A stretch of 8,330 nucleotides of DNA. Source: Victivallales bacterium Lenti_02 (GTDB lineage Bacteria > Verrucomicrobiota > Lentisphaeria > Oligosphaerales > Lenti-02). Location: NCBI GenBank assembly GCA_001603055.1, contig LVAZ01000411.1, positions 1 through 8,330 on the forward strand. Direction: 5' to 3'. The position numbers were made by a program, and so were the translations under genes. Below are positions 8,079 through 8,330 of the stretch, piece by piece. The stretch's first letter is position 1, and every line of letters begins with the position of its first letter. The notes below the pieces were generated by a model. It made no database searches, was not told the origin of the DNA, and was given only the letters and a program-made list of their open reading frames with translations.

Positions 8079-8330
8079 ATGCAAACCCTGCGCTTCCGTT
8101 TCCGCGACCAATGCCTTGAACTCGGCGACCGCACCCTGGTCATGGGTATTCTCAACACCACGCCGGACTCCTTCTCCGACGGCGGCGAGCACGCCGCCCT
8201 CGACCAGGCCCTCCGCCACGCCCGCGAACTGGCCGCGGCGGGGGCCGACATCCTCGACATCGGCGGCGAGTCCACCCGCCCCGGCGCCCCGCCCGTCGAC
8301 GCCGCGGAGGAAATCCGCCGCACCGTCCCC
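8079..8330 (+). CDS. folP: Dihydropteroate synthase, N-terminal part (3' partial)
   Basis: The enzyme joins 6-hydroxymethyl-7,8-dihydropterin diphosphate to p-aminobenzoate to make dihydropteroate in folate synthesis, and is the target of sulfonamides. Eighty-four codons are present before the window ends. MGILNTTPDSFSDGG (22-36) is the first DHPS signature, with N26 as the metal/diphosphate-binding residue; Thr replaces the usual Val after it. GADILDIGGESTRPGA (55-70) is the second signature. These two motifs make the identification firm. The ATG at 8079 gives a normal short lead-in before the first strand. The ribosome-binding site is weak: only a GAGAGA about 12 bases upstream. The gene diverges from phoH and may share a promoter region with it. 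Confidence 0.95.
   Translation, partial: MQTLRFRFRDQCLELGDRTLVMGILNTTPDSFSDGGEHAALDQALRHARELAAAGADILDIGGESTRPGAPPVDAAEEIRRTVP

Noticed and set aside
7979..8323. 115-residue N-terminal extension of PhoH
   Set aside because: It is Arg/Ser-rich and overlaps the folP coding sequence in the antisense direction. The PIN domain begins naturally at 7978 with a good ribosome-binding site.

Overview
This is a GC-rich bacterial window. It carries five complete genes and two gene ends, packed tightly on both strands. Clear Shine-Dalgarno sites and a two-membrane style of protein export suggest a Gram-negative-like organism. The gene mix (PIN-PhoH ATPase, stand-alone DegT-type aminotransferase, orphan membrane histidine kinase, secreted protein of unknown function) would fit the PVC superphylum or a similar high-GC lineage. 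That is a guess; no rRNA or other firm taxonomic marker is present.

Layout, left to right. Bases 2-73 (+) are the Lys/Pro/Glu-rich tail of a protein that begins outside the window. A 106-bp gap follows, then a membrane histidine kinase at 180-2096 (+). It ends 7 bp from the end of uvrB (4062-2104, -), the damage-recognition helicase subunit of nucleotide excision repair. Just upstream of uvrB is a strong rho-independent terminator (4073-4107, -). This ends transcription of a secreted protein of unknown function (5113-4148, -), which has its own candidate promoter and a very strong ribosome-binding site. Next come a DegT/DnrJ/EryC1/StrS-type PLP aminotransferase (6610-5330, -) and a PIN-PhoH ATPase (7978-6698, -). 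A 100-bp divergent gap separates phoH from the start of folP, dihydropteroate synthase (8079 onward, +), which runs off the right edge.

The genes do not form one pathway. uvrB, folP and phoH are housekeeping or RNA/DNA maintenance genes. The kinase, the aminotransferase and the secreted protein are orphans, with no partner genes in view. For four minus-strand genes the longest open frame starts too early, and ribosome-binding sites or the terminator position support shorter starts, which are used here.

The most interesting points are these: the kinase sensor domain resembles a VUT/YhhQ-type (queuosine-precursor) transporter; the uvrB start lies only 11 bases beyond a terminator U-tract and has no visible Shine-Dalgarno; the PhoH PIN domain has Asn where an acidic residue is usual; and the secreted protein may be a distant DUF4056 relative. 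I see no defence system, mobile element, CRISPR array or tRNA, and no convincing new multi-gene system.
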